From Paenibacillus harenae DSM 16969 (GTDB taxonomy: Bacteria; Bacillota; Bacilli; Paenibacillales; Paenibacillaceae), in NCBI RefSeq assembly GCF_000422465.1, contig NZ_KE383846.1:62001-126000 (forward strand): 64,000 nt of DNA. The letters are read 5' to 3'. Both the position numbers and the translations under genes were made by a program. Shown here in pieces: positions 16,104 to 23,973 of the stretch. The stretch's first letter is position 1. Every line of letters starts with the position of its first letter. The notes beneath the pieces were generated by a model that saw only the letters and a program-made list of their open reading frames with translations, was not told where the DNA came from and ran no database searches.

Positions 16104-16625
16104 ATGTCTTCAGTTGAGGAACACCGGCGTCAAGCGCCCGCTTCGGTTCGCTGCATGATTATTACCGTATCCGACACGAGAACGCCGGATACAGATACAA
16201 GCGGGCGTCTAATGAAAGAGTTGCTGCAACAAGCAGGCGGCTTTGAAATTGTTGACTACTATATCGTGAAGGATGAGTATTCTTCCATTCAAACACTCGT
16301 TCGTAAAGCTGCAGACGGGAATGCGGTCGAAGCGGTACTGATCAATGGCGGAACGGGGATTGCCAGACGCGATACGACGTATGAAGCGGTTCGTGACCTT
16401 CTGGACAAAGAAATGCCGGGCTTCGGCGAAATTTTCCGTTATCTCAGTTTTGCCCAGGATATCGGCGCAGCTGCAATCCTCAGCCGCGCGGTTGCCGGCG
16501 TATACAACGATACCGCCGTTTTCTCCATGCCGGGTTCATCGGGCGCCGTCAAGCTTGCAATGAACAAGATCGTCATCCCTGAGTTGAAGCACGTCATGCG
16601 GGAGATTTATAAGGATCTTAAGTAG
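16104..16625 (+). CDS. moaB: Molybdenum cofactor biosynthesis protein, MoaB/MogA family
   Basis: This 173-residue protein of the MoaB/MogA fold is expected to adenylate molybdopterin. Diagnostic strings are SDTRTPDTDTSG (near residue 25), INGGTGIARRD and MPGSSGAVKLAM. GGGAG lies 8 bases before this ATG; an in-frame GTG 9 bp upstream overlaps the site and is less likely. It is co-transcribed with a Zur-regulated COG0523 GTPase and is far from other moa genes in this window. That is unusual and suggests a zinc-starvation paralogue, which is inference. Confidence 0.9.
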   Translation: MSSVEEHRRQAPASVRCMIITVSDTRTPDTDTSGRLMKELLQQAGGFEIVDYYIVKDEYSSIQTLVRKAADGNAVEAVLINGGTGIARRDTTYEAVRDLLDKEMPGFGEIFRYLSFAQDIGAAAILSRAVAGVYNDTAVFSMPGSSGAVKLAMNKIVIPELKHVMREIYKDLK

Positions 16626-16640
16626 AGGGTAATTTACGTG

Positions 16641-16680
16641 AAGCAGTCTGGAACCAAGTACACTGGGTCAGACTGCTTTT
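16641..16680 (+). terminator. Terminator after moaB
   Basis: AAGCAGTCTG pairs with CAGACTGCTT around an 18-base loop and ends in TTTT, 16 bp after the moaB stop. Confidence 0.85.
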
Positions 16681-16762
16681 CGATTTGTTATGTACCCTAA
16701 CTTTCCCCTCGAAAATAAGTCTCTGATTCGTGGGAGATGGTTGAGCGCTCACCTTGCACCAA

Positions 16763-17560
16763 TTAATGCTTTATTTTATTTTTTATTTTTAAAACTATTT
16801 GGCTTTCAATCATTAGCTGGAAGAATACATACAGTAACACGGTATTAAGAAGTAATACTTGCCCTTCGGCTGAACTCGTTATTAGTTCGGCTTTCATCGT
16901 ATAGAATGCAATAATAAACATTGCCCAATACTCATAGCTGACTCGTGCCAGGGCACGCCATCCCTTATTGAAGAAACGTAAGAGAATGCCGCCCCATAAC
17001 AGATGGATGATGGATATAGCAGCTAATCCTTCTCCACCTAATCGAAAAGTTACGAACTCTTCTATAAAGCGCTTGAACGAATGGTATTGAATCATATCCC
17101 AAGTGAAAGTGCTATACAAAAGTAAGAACATGGTGATACATACAAATGGATGTCGTATTCTTTGGATGACCCCCTGGTACAACAGGGTGCAAATAATAAG
17201 AAACATTAACGGGCCAGCTATGAATAGAAGCGTGTAATGCGCATTAATGAGCAGGCTAGGGCCAACGGACGCTGCGACCAAACAAATAAGCCAAATCAGG
17301 ATTTCTTTACTCAGGTATTGTTTCCACGAAGGAATATGGCTTTTTTGAAATTCAGGCCGCAGCTGTTCGGGATCGCCGAATTGTTCCTTGGCTAGTTTCA
17401 TCGCTTCCCGTTTGGATTGACCTTGCTCTATGAAATGGGTCATCAGCTCACGTAAATGCTGTTCCAGCTCTTCCCGCAGTTCTTCCTTTTCTTCTGGATT
17501 TAGAGACAATGCCTCGATAACGGACCTTACGTAATCCGTAAACTCCGTTTCCTTAGCCAT
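16763..17560 (-). CDS. Permease-prefix-domain membrane protein, PadR partner
   Basis: This protein of about 265 residues has an N-terminal soluble helical part (residues 1-80) with the permease prefix domain pattern EEKEELREELEQHL...AKEQFGDPEQL, followed by about six hydrophobic segments. Such proteins are almost always encoded with a PadR regulator, as here: its start overlaps the padR stop by 8 bp. Its role is unknown, possibly membrane stress or transport. The internal ATG at 17560 (AGGTG six bases before) is preferred over an ATG three codons upstream. Confidence 0.82.
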   Translation of the reverse strand: MAKETEFTDYVRSVIEALSLNPEEKEELREELEQHLRELMTHFIEQGQSKREAMKLAKEQFGDPEQLRPEFQKSHIPSWKQYLSKEILIWLICLVAASVGPSLLINAHYTLLFIAGPLMFLIICTLLYQGVIQRIRHPFVCITMFLLLYSTFTWDMIQYHSFKRFIEEFVTFRLGGEGLAAISIIHLLWGGILLRFFNKGWRALARVSYEYWAMFIIAFYTMKAELITSSAEGQVLLLNTVLLYVFFQLMIESQIVLKIKNKIKH

Positions 17561-17885
17561 GGGACACACCTACAATCTTGTTCATCACACGTTGGAACGC
17601 GGTCCACTCGTTTATTAAGCCGGATAATGCTTTTTTGCCCGTGTTGGTGATTTTGTAGTATTTACGGCGTGGACCTTCGGTGGAGTTCCGCCAATAGCTT
17701 TCTACGAACCCTTGAGTTTCTAACTTTTTCAGCGCAGGGTATAACGTCCCCTCCCGAAAACGGAGAAAACCTTCAGATTCATTTTCAATCTTTTGAGCTA
17801 GTTCGTACCCATACATAACCTGTTCTGATAACAGGGATAAGATAATGACTTCGGTACTGCCTTTGACCAGTTCGGTCTTACTCAA
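17553..17885 (-). CDS. PadR-family transcriptional repressor
   Basis: This 110-residue winged-helix regulator has the PadR signature (ILSLLSEQVMYGYELAQKI, FREGTLYPALKKLE, GPRRKYYKITNTGKKAL). It starts at TTG with GAGGTG eight bases before. A perfect palindrome overlaps its promoter, so it probably represses itself and the membrane protein downstream. The inducing ligand is unknown. Confidence 0.92.
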   Translation of the reverse strand: MSKTELVKGSTEVIILSLLSEQVMYGYELAQKIENESEGFLRFREGTLYPALKKLETQGFVESYWRNSTEGPRRKYYKITNTGKKALSGLINEWTAFQRVMNKIVGVSHG

Positions 17886-17922
17886 TGGAATTTCACCTCT
17901 ATATCGTGATCTGATGCAGTGT

Positions 17923-17956
17923 CTATATCGTAACCCGATATAGTGAATTAAGTCAA
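17923..17956 (-). promoter_or_regulatory. padR promoter with probable PadR operator
   Basis: On the minus strand TTGACT, 18 bases, TACGAT. The perfect palindrome CTATATCG-TAACC-CGATATAG (17923-17943) covers the -10 and most of the spacer. A further half-site CTATATCG lies at 17899-17906. Confidence 0.75.
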
Positions 17957-18011
17957 GTTAACGGGGAAAGCAGCCGAACAGGACCAACTGCTTCAAGTGT
18001 CTTTATTAAAC

Positions 18012-18331
18012 TTAAGAATGATTCGAATCCATAAAATCAATATGTTTAAAACCCCATCCGAACATATCCGTCAAAACAGAACCCAATGTTTTTCCATGAT
18101 CGGATAAAGAGTACTCAACCTTAGGAGGGATCTCCTGATAGATTCGTCTGATAATAAGACCGTCCCGCTCCAGCTCTCGAAGCTGATTAGTCAGCATGCC
18201 TTGCGTGACATTCGGTAACGATCGTCTTAGTTCTCCGAACCGCTTCGTCCCCTCATTCAGCAATATAAACAGTATGAGCGGCTTCCACTTGCCGCCAATC
18301 GCATACAGCGTGGCCAGTATTCCGTCCTTTG
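18012..18331 (-). pseudogene. HxlR-family regulator, 5'-truncated
   Basis: The last ~105 residues of an HxlR winged helix are intact (GGKWKPLILF, RFGELRRSLPNVTQGMLT, PPKVEYSLSDHGKTL). The N-terminal residues that normally start the protein with a conserved cysteine are absent: upstream of GILATLYAIGG the frame runs straight into the antisense of an SDR gene. The longer open frame reaching 18572 is therefore chimeric. A short ATG-initiated product starting inside the SDR antisense is possible, but it has no convincing ribosome site. Confidence 0.75.
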
Positions 18332-18702
18332 GAATAGGATCGATTGTCAATATCTCCTCAATGAACGCCATTATGCCTAATCCCCTTATCATCGCATACA
18401 GTTCTTCAAAGGCTGCCGTAACTAATTTATCTAAGAATTTAGCCGGGGAATTCGCGTCGCAAGGCATTCGCGTCAATACGGTAGCACCCGGACCAACCCG
18501 TACCGATATGTGGTCAGAAACAATAATTGGAACCGAAGAAGGAATCCATGAGACGGCTCTTGCCTTAGGCATTTCACTTGGCAGATTTGCGGAGCCCCAT
18601 GAGATTGCCGAGCTGGTCCTATTTCTGGCATCCGACCATTCTTCAATGATTACGGGCGTGGATTACATTATCGATGGCGGCTTAGTCAAAACCATTCATT
18701 AA
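18332..18702 (+). pseudogene. Short-chain dehydrogenase, 5'-truncated
   Basis: The C-terminal half of an SDR oxidoreductase: GSIVNISS, the catalytic YSSSK, RVNTVAPGPTRTDMW, and the end motif DYIIDGG are all present. The Rossmann GxxxGxG nucleotide site and about 130 preceding residues are missing. The remnant begins directly at the truncated 5' end of the divergent hxlR gene, so one deletion removed both starts and the shared promoter region. Confidence 0.82.
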
Positions 18703-18858
18703 GGCTATAAGCCCCCATTAGAATGGACTGATGACATTGTGTTCGGCGCCTTGATTGGACCACTTATCTATATGCTAAGTTTTAATAGAATGTGGCGATC
18801 GGTCTCTTAAGCATCATTCTCTTCATCCGAAAACCCAGAGAAGCGCAACTTATAGAAA

Positions 18859-18901
18859 AGAGCTGTCCCCAAGGTCATCTTTAACCTTTCGGGATAGCTC
18901 T
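18859..18901 (-). terminator. Terminator after the tandem acetyltransferase gene
   Basis: On the minus strand AGAGCTATCCC pairs with GGGGACAGCTCT (one wobble) and is followed by TTTTC, 58 bp past the stop. Confidence 0.65.
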
Positions 18902-18958
18902 GATTCATTCATTTATTCATTGTACTGACGTTCGCTTCTTCAGTTTAGTCTGTGTCTG

Positions 18959-19894
18959 CTATTTAGAAATAGCATCATGCTCATATATTTTACTGGGGCG
19001 TCCCCACTCAAAATTGCTAAGTCCGATCTCTCGGAAACCATACTTCTCGTAATATCGAATATGGTCCGTCGTTAGGTAGACCTTTTCATACCCCAACTGA
19101 CCTGCCGTTTTCCTTCCATGTTGCAAAAGCATCGCTCCTAAAGCCTGCCCTCGCTCACTCTTGTCGATAAACAAAGGCGCAATCCAGGGTGATAGATCTT
19201 TACGATCCAGATATTCCTGTTCAATCAGTTGATAGAAGCCGATAATCCGGTCATTCTTTAACACCAGGAAAGTTAATGGTAAACGGTTCGATGTTGCTAA
19301 ACTTTCTTCCAATTGGGGGATCACGGCGTTCTTAACCGCTGGCCAAGCTGCAGAAATGTATGCTATGAACGCATTTCGCCGTTCAGGGCATTCCTTAATG
19401 GATTGGATTACAGTATTTTCATGAGAATACGTATTCGTTGCAATAGCAGCCGCATATATTTTCGTTTCCGTGCCATTAAAGATGTATCCGTTAGTGAAGT
19501 GGACCCACCCATACTTTTCGTAATAGCCTTCCAAATCGGTACAGAGGTAAAGGCTGTTATATCCCATTTTCCGGGTTTCGTGAAGCGCGTGCTGCAGCAA
19601 TTCGGCCCCCATATTCCGCCCTCTGTATTCAGGTACGATATATAAACAAGCGAGCCACGGTAAGATGTCTTGACGGCTGATCAAGTCATTCCTTAATAAC
19701 GCATATGTACCGATAATCGAATCATTTTGTACGGCAATATAAAAACGCGGCAAGTCGCTCTCCGTTTTCATGGAATGAAGCATACAGTCGTAATAAAACT
19801 TATAATTCTTATCGGTACCCCATTGGCTCCAAAACAATTGGACAGTTTTTTCAAATTGTTCGGCTTTATCTTTAAGATCGTATACTTGGATCAC
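18959..19894 (-). CDS. Tandem two-domain GNAT acetyltransferase
   Basis: This 311-residue cytoplasmic protein is built from two GNAT acetyltransferase domains. Corresponding segments are LPWLACLYIVPEYRGRNMG...LYLCTD...YYEKYGW (first) and LSPWIAPLFIDKSERGQALG...VYLTTD...YYEKYGF (second). The first has the better acetyl-CoA loop (RGRNMGAELL), while the second reads RGQALGAMLL. It therefore arose by internal duplication. The start is GTG with GGAGGG five bases upstream. The acceptor substrate is unknown. Confidence 0.88.
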   Translation of the reverse strand: MIQVYDLKDKAEQFEKTVQLFWSQWGTDKNYKFYYDCMLHSMKTESDLPRFYIAVQNDSIIGTYALLRNDLISRQDILPWLACLYIVPEYRGRNMGAELLQHALHETRKMGYNSLYLCTDLEGYYEKYGWVHFTNGYIFNGTETKIYAAAIATNTYSHENTVIQSIKECPERRNAFIAYISAAWPAVKNAVIPQLEESLATSNRLPLTFLVLKNDRIIGFYQLIEQEYLDRKDLSPWIAPLFIDKSERGQALGAMLLQHGRKTAGQLGYEKVYLTTDHIRYYEKYGFREIGLSNFEWGRPSKIYEHDAISK

Positions 19895-19999
19895 TGAATC
19901 CCTCCATTCAGGTTATCCTTCAAGAATACGTTAATGTTTAAAGCAATAATAGGGAAAAGATAAATTAAAACGAATCTTAGGGGAAATGATATTTCAGTA

Positions 20000-20170
20000 T
20001 TACTGAGGGTGATTTTCGTCATGTCTACGGGTGACATTGATACTATCTTGGATTTTCCAACCCTCACCAAATGCCTCAACTACAAAATGGTCGTGAATAG
20101 TCTCGTCTTCCTCATATTTCCAAACACAATTCCAAATGTTTTTATTCCCTGATTCTTCGCAAACGATACC
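20000..20170 (-). other. Protein-like open frame continuing after the upstream gene's stop
   Basis: Directly after the TAA of the 20171-21121 gene the same frame stays open for 56 codons, ending at 20000. It encodes a protein-like, Trp/Glu-rich sequence with WNCVWKYEEDETIHDHFVV and GEGWKIQDS. It has no start codon of its own. It may be the severed end of that gene, a truncated neighbour, or the product of stop readthrough. Confidence 0.3.
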
Positions 20171-21121
20171 TTAGACAGTGACATAACGAAAGTTTTCAAT
20201 ATACGATTCTTTCTTTTGCTCCACTCGCCGTAAATGGTCATAGAAGCTGTGGGAAAATTTAAATACGTGGCCGTAATCCCAATCTTGCTCGCTATAGTTC
20301 TTTTCCCAGAACTTCATTTCGGACGGCAGCACGTCCGCCCGCTCCGCCGGCTGCAAAGGCAGATGATCGACAGGAGATACCAACTTGATTGCATCTCCAG
20401 GTTTAACATTAAGGCTGTAGCGCAGAGCTTTAATCAGCTTCATTATGGGCGGTAATCCTCTTTTGAAGAAGGAGACATGGCCAAGGTCATGCAAGATGTT
20501 TAACGCATGGGAGAAAGTCAGCATGTGTCCAATCAAATCATGATGCGATTCCGCGCGGTAAATGACCGGAAACTCGGCCAATTGTTCCAGCACAAGGAAA
20601 GAAAGCTCACTGGGATTCGCTATGGCCGGAAAGCCGTCCTCATCCGTAATCTCCATCCTCTTCACTTCGGAAGCAGAAAAACCAATCCATGACCGTCCCG
20701 GAATCGTCCTCTCAAACGAGTGAATGAGATCGGTTATTCCCGCAATATCCTCCGCGCTTCCCCAGCCTTTAAGTTCATGGATGGCCAATAAACTTGCCGC
20801 GCTGTAAATCACATTATGACCGACCCAATGCAGCTGATCGATCGTTTTATCAAGCGCCTCAAGTATGGCGGTTACGGCTGTTTGCTCGTCACATCCTGCA
20901 CGGTGTTGTGCGCCGTCCGTCCCAAGAACCTTGTTGACCATCGCTGCAGCCTGCGCAGATACGAGTCCAGCCAGTTCTTGACTCCAATTATTAGTTGCAA
21001 CGAAAAAATAACTCCCGATTGCGGCAGCGCCTATGTGAGCCTGCCAAATATCGCCTGTTTCTTTTTTGCATGAAGATATGATCGATAATCCGTCCCTCAA
21101 AATAGATGGATTTGGATTCAA
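20171..21121 (-). CDS. Uncharacterised protein, 316 residues
   Basis: I do not recognise the family. The protein is soluble and largely helical, with several His/Asp-rich spots: LHWVGHNVIY (near residue 97), YRAESHHDLIGHMLTFSHALNILHDLGH (about residues 200-227, given here only as a position guide: key residues are H, H, H, H, D, H) and DYGHVFKFSHSFYDH near 290. The spacing of histidines suggests a metal-dependent enzyme, which is inference. The start is TTG with GGGAGGG seven bases upstream. It lies 18 bp after a GNAT gene on the same strand, so they may be co-transcribed. Confidence 0.75.
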   Translation of the reverse strand: MNPNPSILRDGLSIISSCKKETGDIWQAHIGAAAIGSYFFVATNNWSQELAGLVSAQAAAMVNKVLGTDGAQHRAGCDEQTAVTAILEALDKTIDQLHWVGHNVIYSAASLLAIHELKGWGSAEDIAGITDLIHSFERTIPGRSWIGFSASEVKRMEITDEDGFPAIANPSELSFLVLEQLAEFPVIYRAESHHDLIGHMLTFSHALNILHDLGHVSFFKRGLPPIMKLIKALRYSLNVKPGDAIKLVSPVDHLPLQPAERADVLPSEMKFWEKNYSEQDWDYGHVFKFSHSFYDHLRRVEQKKESYIENFRYVTV

Positions 21122-21139
21122 TATAATTCCCTCCCTTAT

Positions 21140-21592
21140 TTATAAATCCTGTGATAAGCGAATCATATCCACAACTTGTATCCCGTTTTCAAATATTTTT
21201 TCATTATAATGTCTGACAAAAAAGTCTCTGTCAATTCCGGTTATTCGGAACCCGCATTTTTGATAAAGAGCAAGTTGACCTACACCTGAATTACCCGTAC
21301 CGATTTCAATCGTTTTAAAACCAAGCAATTTGGCCTGATGAATGGCATGGTTCACCAACTGTTTCCCTATTCCTTTGCCTTGGCAGTTTTCATCAACTGC
21401 CAGATTTACCAACTCAACCGTCTCAGGTCTTGTTCGCAATAAGACATAGACGCCTATTATACGGTCAGCCGCTTCAGCGACAAAGCATTGACCTCTTTGC
21501 ATGTATTCTTCAACAAGCTTCCGGGAAGGGTCCGCTAATAAAAGCAATTCCATTGGAGGCTGTTCGTTTTCATTTAACACTCTTATTTCCAT
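21140..21592 (-). CDS. GNAT-family N-acetyltransferase
   Basis: This 150-residue single-domain acetyltransferase has the acetyl-CoA loop CQGKGIGKQLV (near residue 91), GTGNSGVGQLALYQKCGFR and a C-terminal FFVRHY segment. It starts at an ATG with AAGGAG seven bases upstream. The substrate is unknown. It resembles small-molecule acetyltransferases rather than RimI. Confidence 0.9.
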   Translation of the reverse strand: MEIRVLNENEQPPMELLLLADPSRKLVEEYMQRGQCFVAEAADRIIGVYVLLRTRPETVELVNLAVDENCQGKGIGKQLVNHAIHQAKLLGFKTIEIGTGNSGVGQLALYQKCGFRITGIDRDFFVRHYNEKIFENGIQVVDMIRLSQDL

Positions 21593-21860
21593 TTATGAAT
21601 CTCCTTATAAAACGGAATTTTCACACATGCGGTTAGATCTTGAATATCATTTTGATGACCATTTTTCACTTTTTCCTTTTTTTATTCAATATACCTTATT
21701 CGGAAATCCAATTGCTATTTATTTTTATTCATTCCACCTGTTAGCTTATAACTCAACATCAATCCAGGCGTTCGGGAATACCTCTCACATAAGCTCGTTC
21801 GCATGCTTTTCCAATTGATGAATACATTTAAGTATGACATAAACAGGAGGAACCAAACTT

Positions 21861-23411
21861 ATGACACAACCCGGGCAATCGTTCATGAGAGGTACGCTGG
21901 TCTTGTCTGCCGCTGCTTTCATCAACCGTATTCTCGGCTTTATCAGCGGCATGTATATCGCTCGCGTACTCGGCGCGGAGGGAATCGGCCTCTTGATGAT
22001 GGCGCATCCGCTCGTGCCGCTCGTCATTACGATTACGGAGCTTGGCTTGCCGGTGGCGATTTCAAAGCTGGTCGCTGAAGCCTCCGCTCGCGGCGAACGA
22101 ATGAAAGTGAGACGTATCCTGCACGTCTCGCTCGCCGTTACCGGCGTTTTAAGCGTGACGCTTACGACTGTTTCCTTGCTCGGATCCGAGTGGATCGCAT
22201 CCATCCTGCTGAGCGATCAACGCGCATATTACGCGATGCTCGCGATTACGCCGATCGCGCCGATTGTCGCCGTCTCCGCGGTGTTAAAAGGGTACTTCCG
22301 CGGCATGCAGCAGATGAAGACCATCGCCGCTTCCGATGTGCTCGAGCATACGGTGCAGATTGCCTGTGTCCTTGCACTGGTGCACCTATTGCTGCCATAC
22401 GGCATCGCGTATGCGGCGGCGGGCGCAATGGCCGCCTCTGTCGTCAGCGAAGCGATCAGCCTCTTATTCCTGATGGCAAGCTATAAGCTATACGGCGAGA
22501 AGAAGACGCCGGGCGAGACATGGTCGAGCCACCTGAAGCACGGCAGAAGCACGCTCGGAGAGCTGATGCAGATCGGCCTGCCGACGACCGGACACGGCGT
22601 TATTCAATCGTTATACAGCACTTTCCAGCCGCTTCTCATTACAACCAGCCTGGCGCTGGCCGGCATCGGCACGGCGCTAGCCACGAAGCAATTCGGCCTG
22701 CTGGCCGGCTATGCTTTTCCGCTGCTTTTTATGCCAAGCTTTATCACGCAATCCTTATCCACCGCCCTCATTCCTGCGATCGGCGAAGCAGCGGCGAACA
22801 AGAACAGTCTGCTTATGCATGAACGGATGAATCAGGCGCTAAGCTTGGGACTTCTGATCGGCGCGCCGGCGACCGTCATCCTGTTCGAGTGGGCAACCCC
22901 GCTTACGACGCTGGTCTACAACGCGCCGGAAGCGGGATTGCTGCTAAAAATATTAGCGCCGATGTTTTTCCTGCATTATTTCGACGCTCCGCTGCATGCG
23001 ATTCTGCTCGGGCTCGGCCGCGCGAGAGCTACGCTGTGGAACTACGTCGTAGCTACCGCATTCAAGGCTGTATCTATCTTCGTCTTCGGCAGCCAATTCG
23101 GCATTAATGGCGTTGCGTTCGGCATCGGCATCGGCATTGTCATGCAGACGCTGCTAAACTTCTTTTCCATCTCAAGCTCGATCGGATTTTATTGGAGCAT
23201 TCGTCCTTATGTGAAGGTTGGGATCTGTATGATGCTAATGGCGATAGGAGGGCACTGGACCTTTGACTATCTGAACGCCCAAGGCCTGCCGCTGTTATGG
23301 AGCGTAATCGCTTCAATCGTCTGTTCCTTGCTCCTCTATTTCGCAGCACTCGTATTGACGGGTACGTTGAATTGGAAAAGCGCGCGACATAGGTTTTCAA
23401 TCCCATGGTAG
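21861..23411 (+). CDS. spoVB: Stage V sporulation protein B-like lipid flippase (MOP superfamily)
   Basis: This 516-residue membrane protein with about 14 helices belongs to the SpoVB/MurJ group that flips lipid-linked precursors for spore-cortex or wall peptidoglycan. Supporting strings are FMRGTLVLSAAAFINRILGF (residues 8-27), ARVLGAEGIGLLMMAHP and KGYFRGMQQM. The length equals that of Bacillus SpoVB. AGGAGG precedes the ATG by ten bases. Firmicutes carry several paralogues (SpoVB, YabM, YtgP), so the exact assignment is probable but not certain. Confidence 0.85.
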   Translation: MTQPGQSFMRGTLVLSAAAFINRILGFISGMYIARVLGAEGIGLLMMAHPLVPLVITITELGLPVAISKLVAEASARGERMKVRRILHVSLAVTGVLSVTLTTVSLLGSEWIASILLSDQRAYYAMLAITPIAPIVAVSAVLKGYFRGMQQMKTIAASDVLEHTVQIACVLALVHLLLPYGIAYAAAGAMAASVVSEAISLLFLMASYKLYGEKKTPGETWSSHLKHGRSTLGELMQIGLPTTGHGVIQSLYSTFQPLLITTSLALAGIGTALATKQFGLLAGYAFPLLFMPSFITQSLSTALIPAIGEAAANKNSLLMHERMNQALSLGLLIGAPATVILFEWATPLTTLVYNAPEAGLLLKILAPMFFLHYFDAPLHAILLGLGRARATLWNYVVATAFKAVSIFVFGSQFGINGVAFGIGIGIVMQTLLNFFSISSSIGFYWSIRPYVKVGICMMLMAIGGHWTFDYLNAQGLPLLWSVIASIVCSLLLYFAALVLTGTLNWKSARHRFSIPW

Positions 23412-23424
23412 GCGCATTTGAACT

Positions 23425-23456
23425 AGAAAAAGCAGCCCTCATCGGCTGCTTTTTCT
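23425..23456. terminator. Bidirectional terminator between spoVB and the lipoprotein gene
   Basis: AGAAAAAGCAGCC pairs perfectly with GGCTGCTTTTTCT around a 6-base loop. It serves two converging genes. Confidence 0.88.
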
Positions 23457-23466
23457 GAATGTTGTC

Positions 23467-23973
23467 TTACAACAAGGAAATACTTTTCTTCCAAGTCAGC
23501 TCCTTGCCATGCTCATTTCTGAAAATAAATATAACCTGGCCTTCCTCGCCTTTCATCGAATCCGGATAGAAGAAGCCCATAAATTGGCCGTCTCCGCTAA
23601 TATAAAAGCCGTCTTCGCCGTTCCCGCCGTGTTCGACGGCTTCTTGAACCGTATTTTTCACCTGGCTCTTATCGGAAATCCACTGCATTTCAGCCAATGC
23701 GTATCCTTCGGGGAGCTTGTTCACGATAAAATCAAAGCTGTTTCCCTCAATCGGTTTTGGTGTCTGATCGATGATCATTAAAATTTCCTCGTCGGCATTC
23801 GACGATTCATCCTCCCCACTAGCCGTATCCCCATTGTCTGCGGTACTCTCTTGATTGGCTTCAGGCGGGTTCGTGTTTGCCCCCGTTTCCGAGTTTGCTT
23901 TTGCCCCGCACGCACTGACCAGCAGCAGTACGCACAAAGCGGCGGTCAAATAGACGACATTTTTTTTAATCAT
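23467..23973 (-). CDS. Small lipoprotein encoded with a two-component system
   Basis: This secreted lipoprotein of about 168 residues has a signal ending LLLVSAC, a disordered Asn/Glu/Ser linker (residues 25-65) and a beta-rich domain of about 100 residues (INKLPEGYALAEMQW, DGQFMGFFYPDS). No named family was recognised. AGGAG six bases before the ATG at 23973 supports this start, which overlaps the kinase stop by 8 bp. Longer frames starting inside the kinase gene lack a signal peptide. Close coupling suggests it is a ligand sensor or output of the kinase. Confidence 0.8.
   Translation of the reverse strand: MIKKNVVYLTAALCVLLLVSACGAKANSETGANTNPPEANQESTADNGDTASGEDESSNADEEILMIIDQTPKPIEGNSFDFIVNKLPEGYALAEMQWISDKSQVKNTVQEAVEHGGNGEDGFYISGDGQFMGFFYPDSMKGEEGQVIFIFRNEHGKELTWKKSISLL

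Noticed and set aside
18196..18702. A plus-strand open frame of 168 codons that could be called a complete short SDR protein.
   Set aside because: Its first ~45 codons are antisense to the hxlR remnant and unlike any SDR; only the part from GSIVNISS on is SDR sequence.
18720..18811. A hydrophobic open frame (FGALIGPLIYMLSF) after the SDR remnant.
   Set aside because: It is only about 30 codons, has no start signal and no neighbour that explains it; too short to support as a gene.
19891..20079. A 62-codon minus-strand frame with a hydrophobic end.
   Set aside because: It overlaps the start of the acetyltransferase gene, has no ribosome site, and competes with the better frame that ends at 20000.
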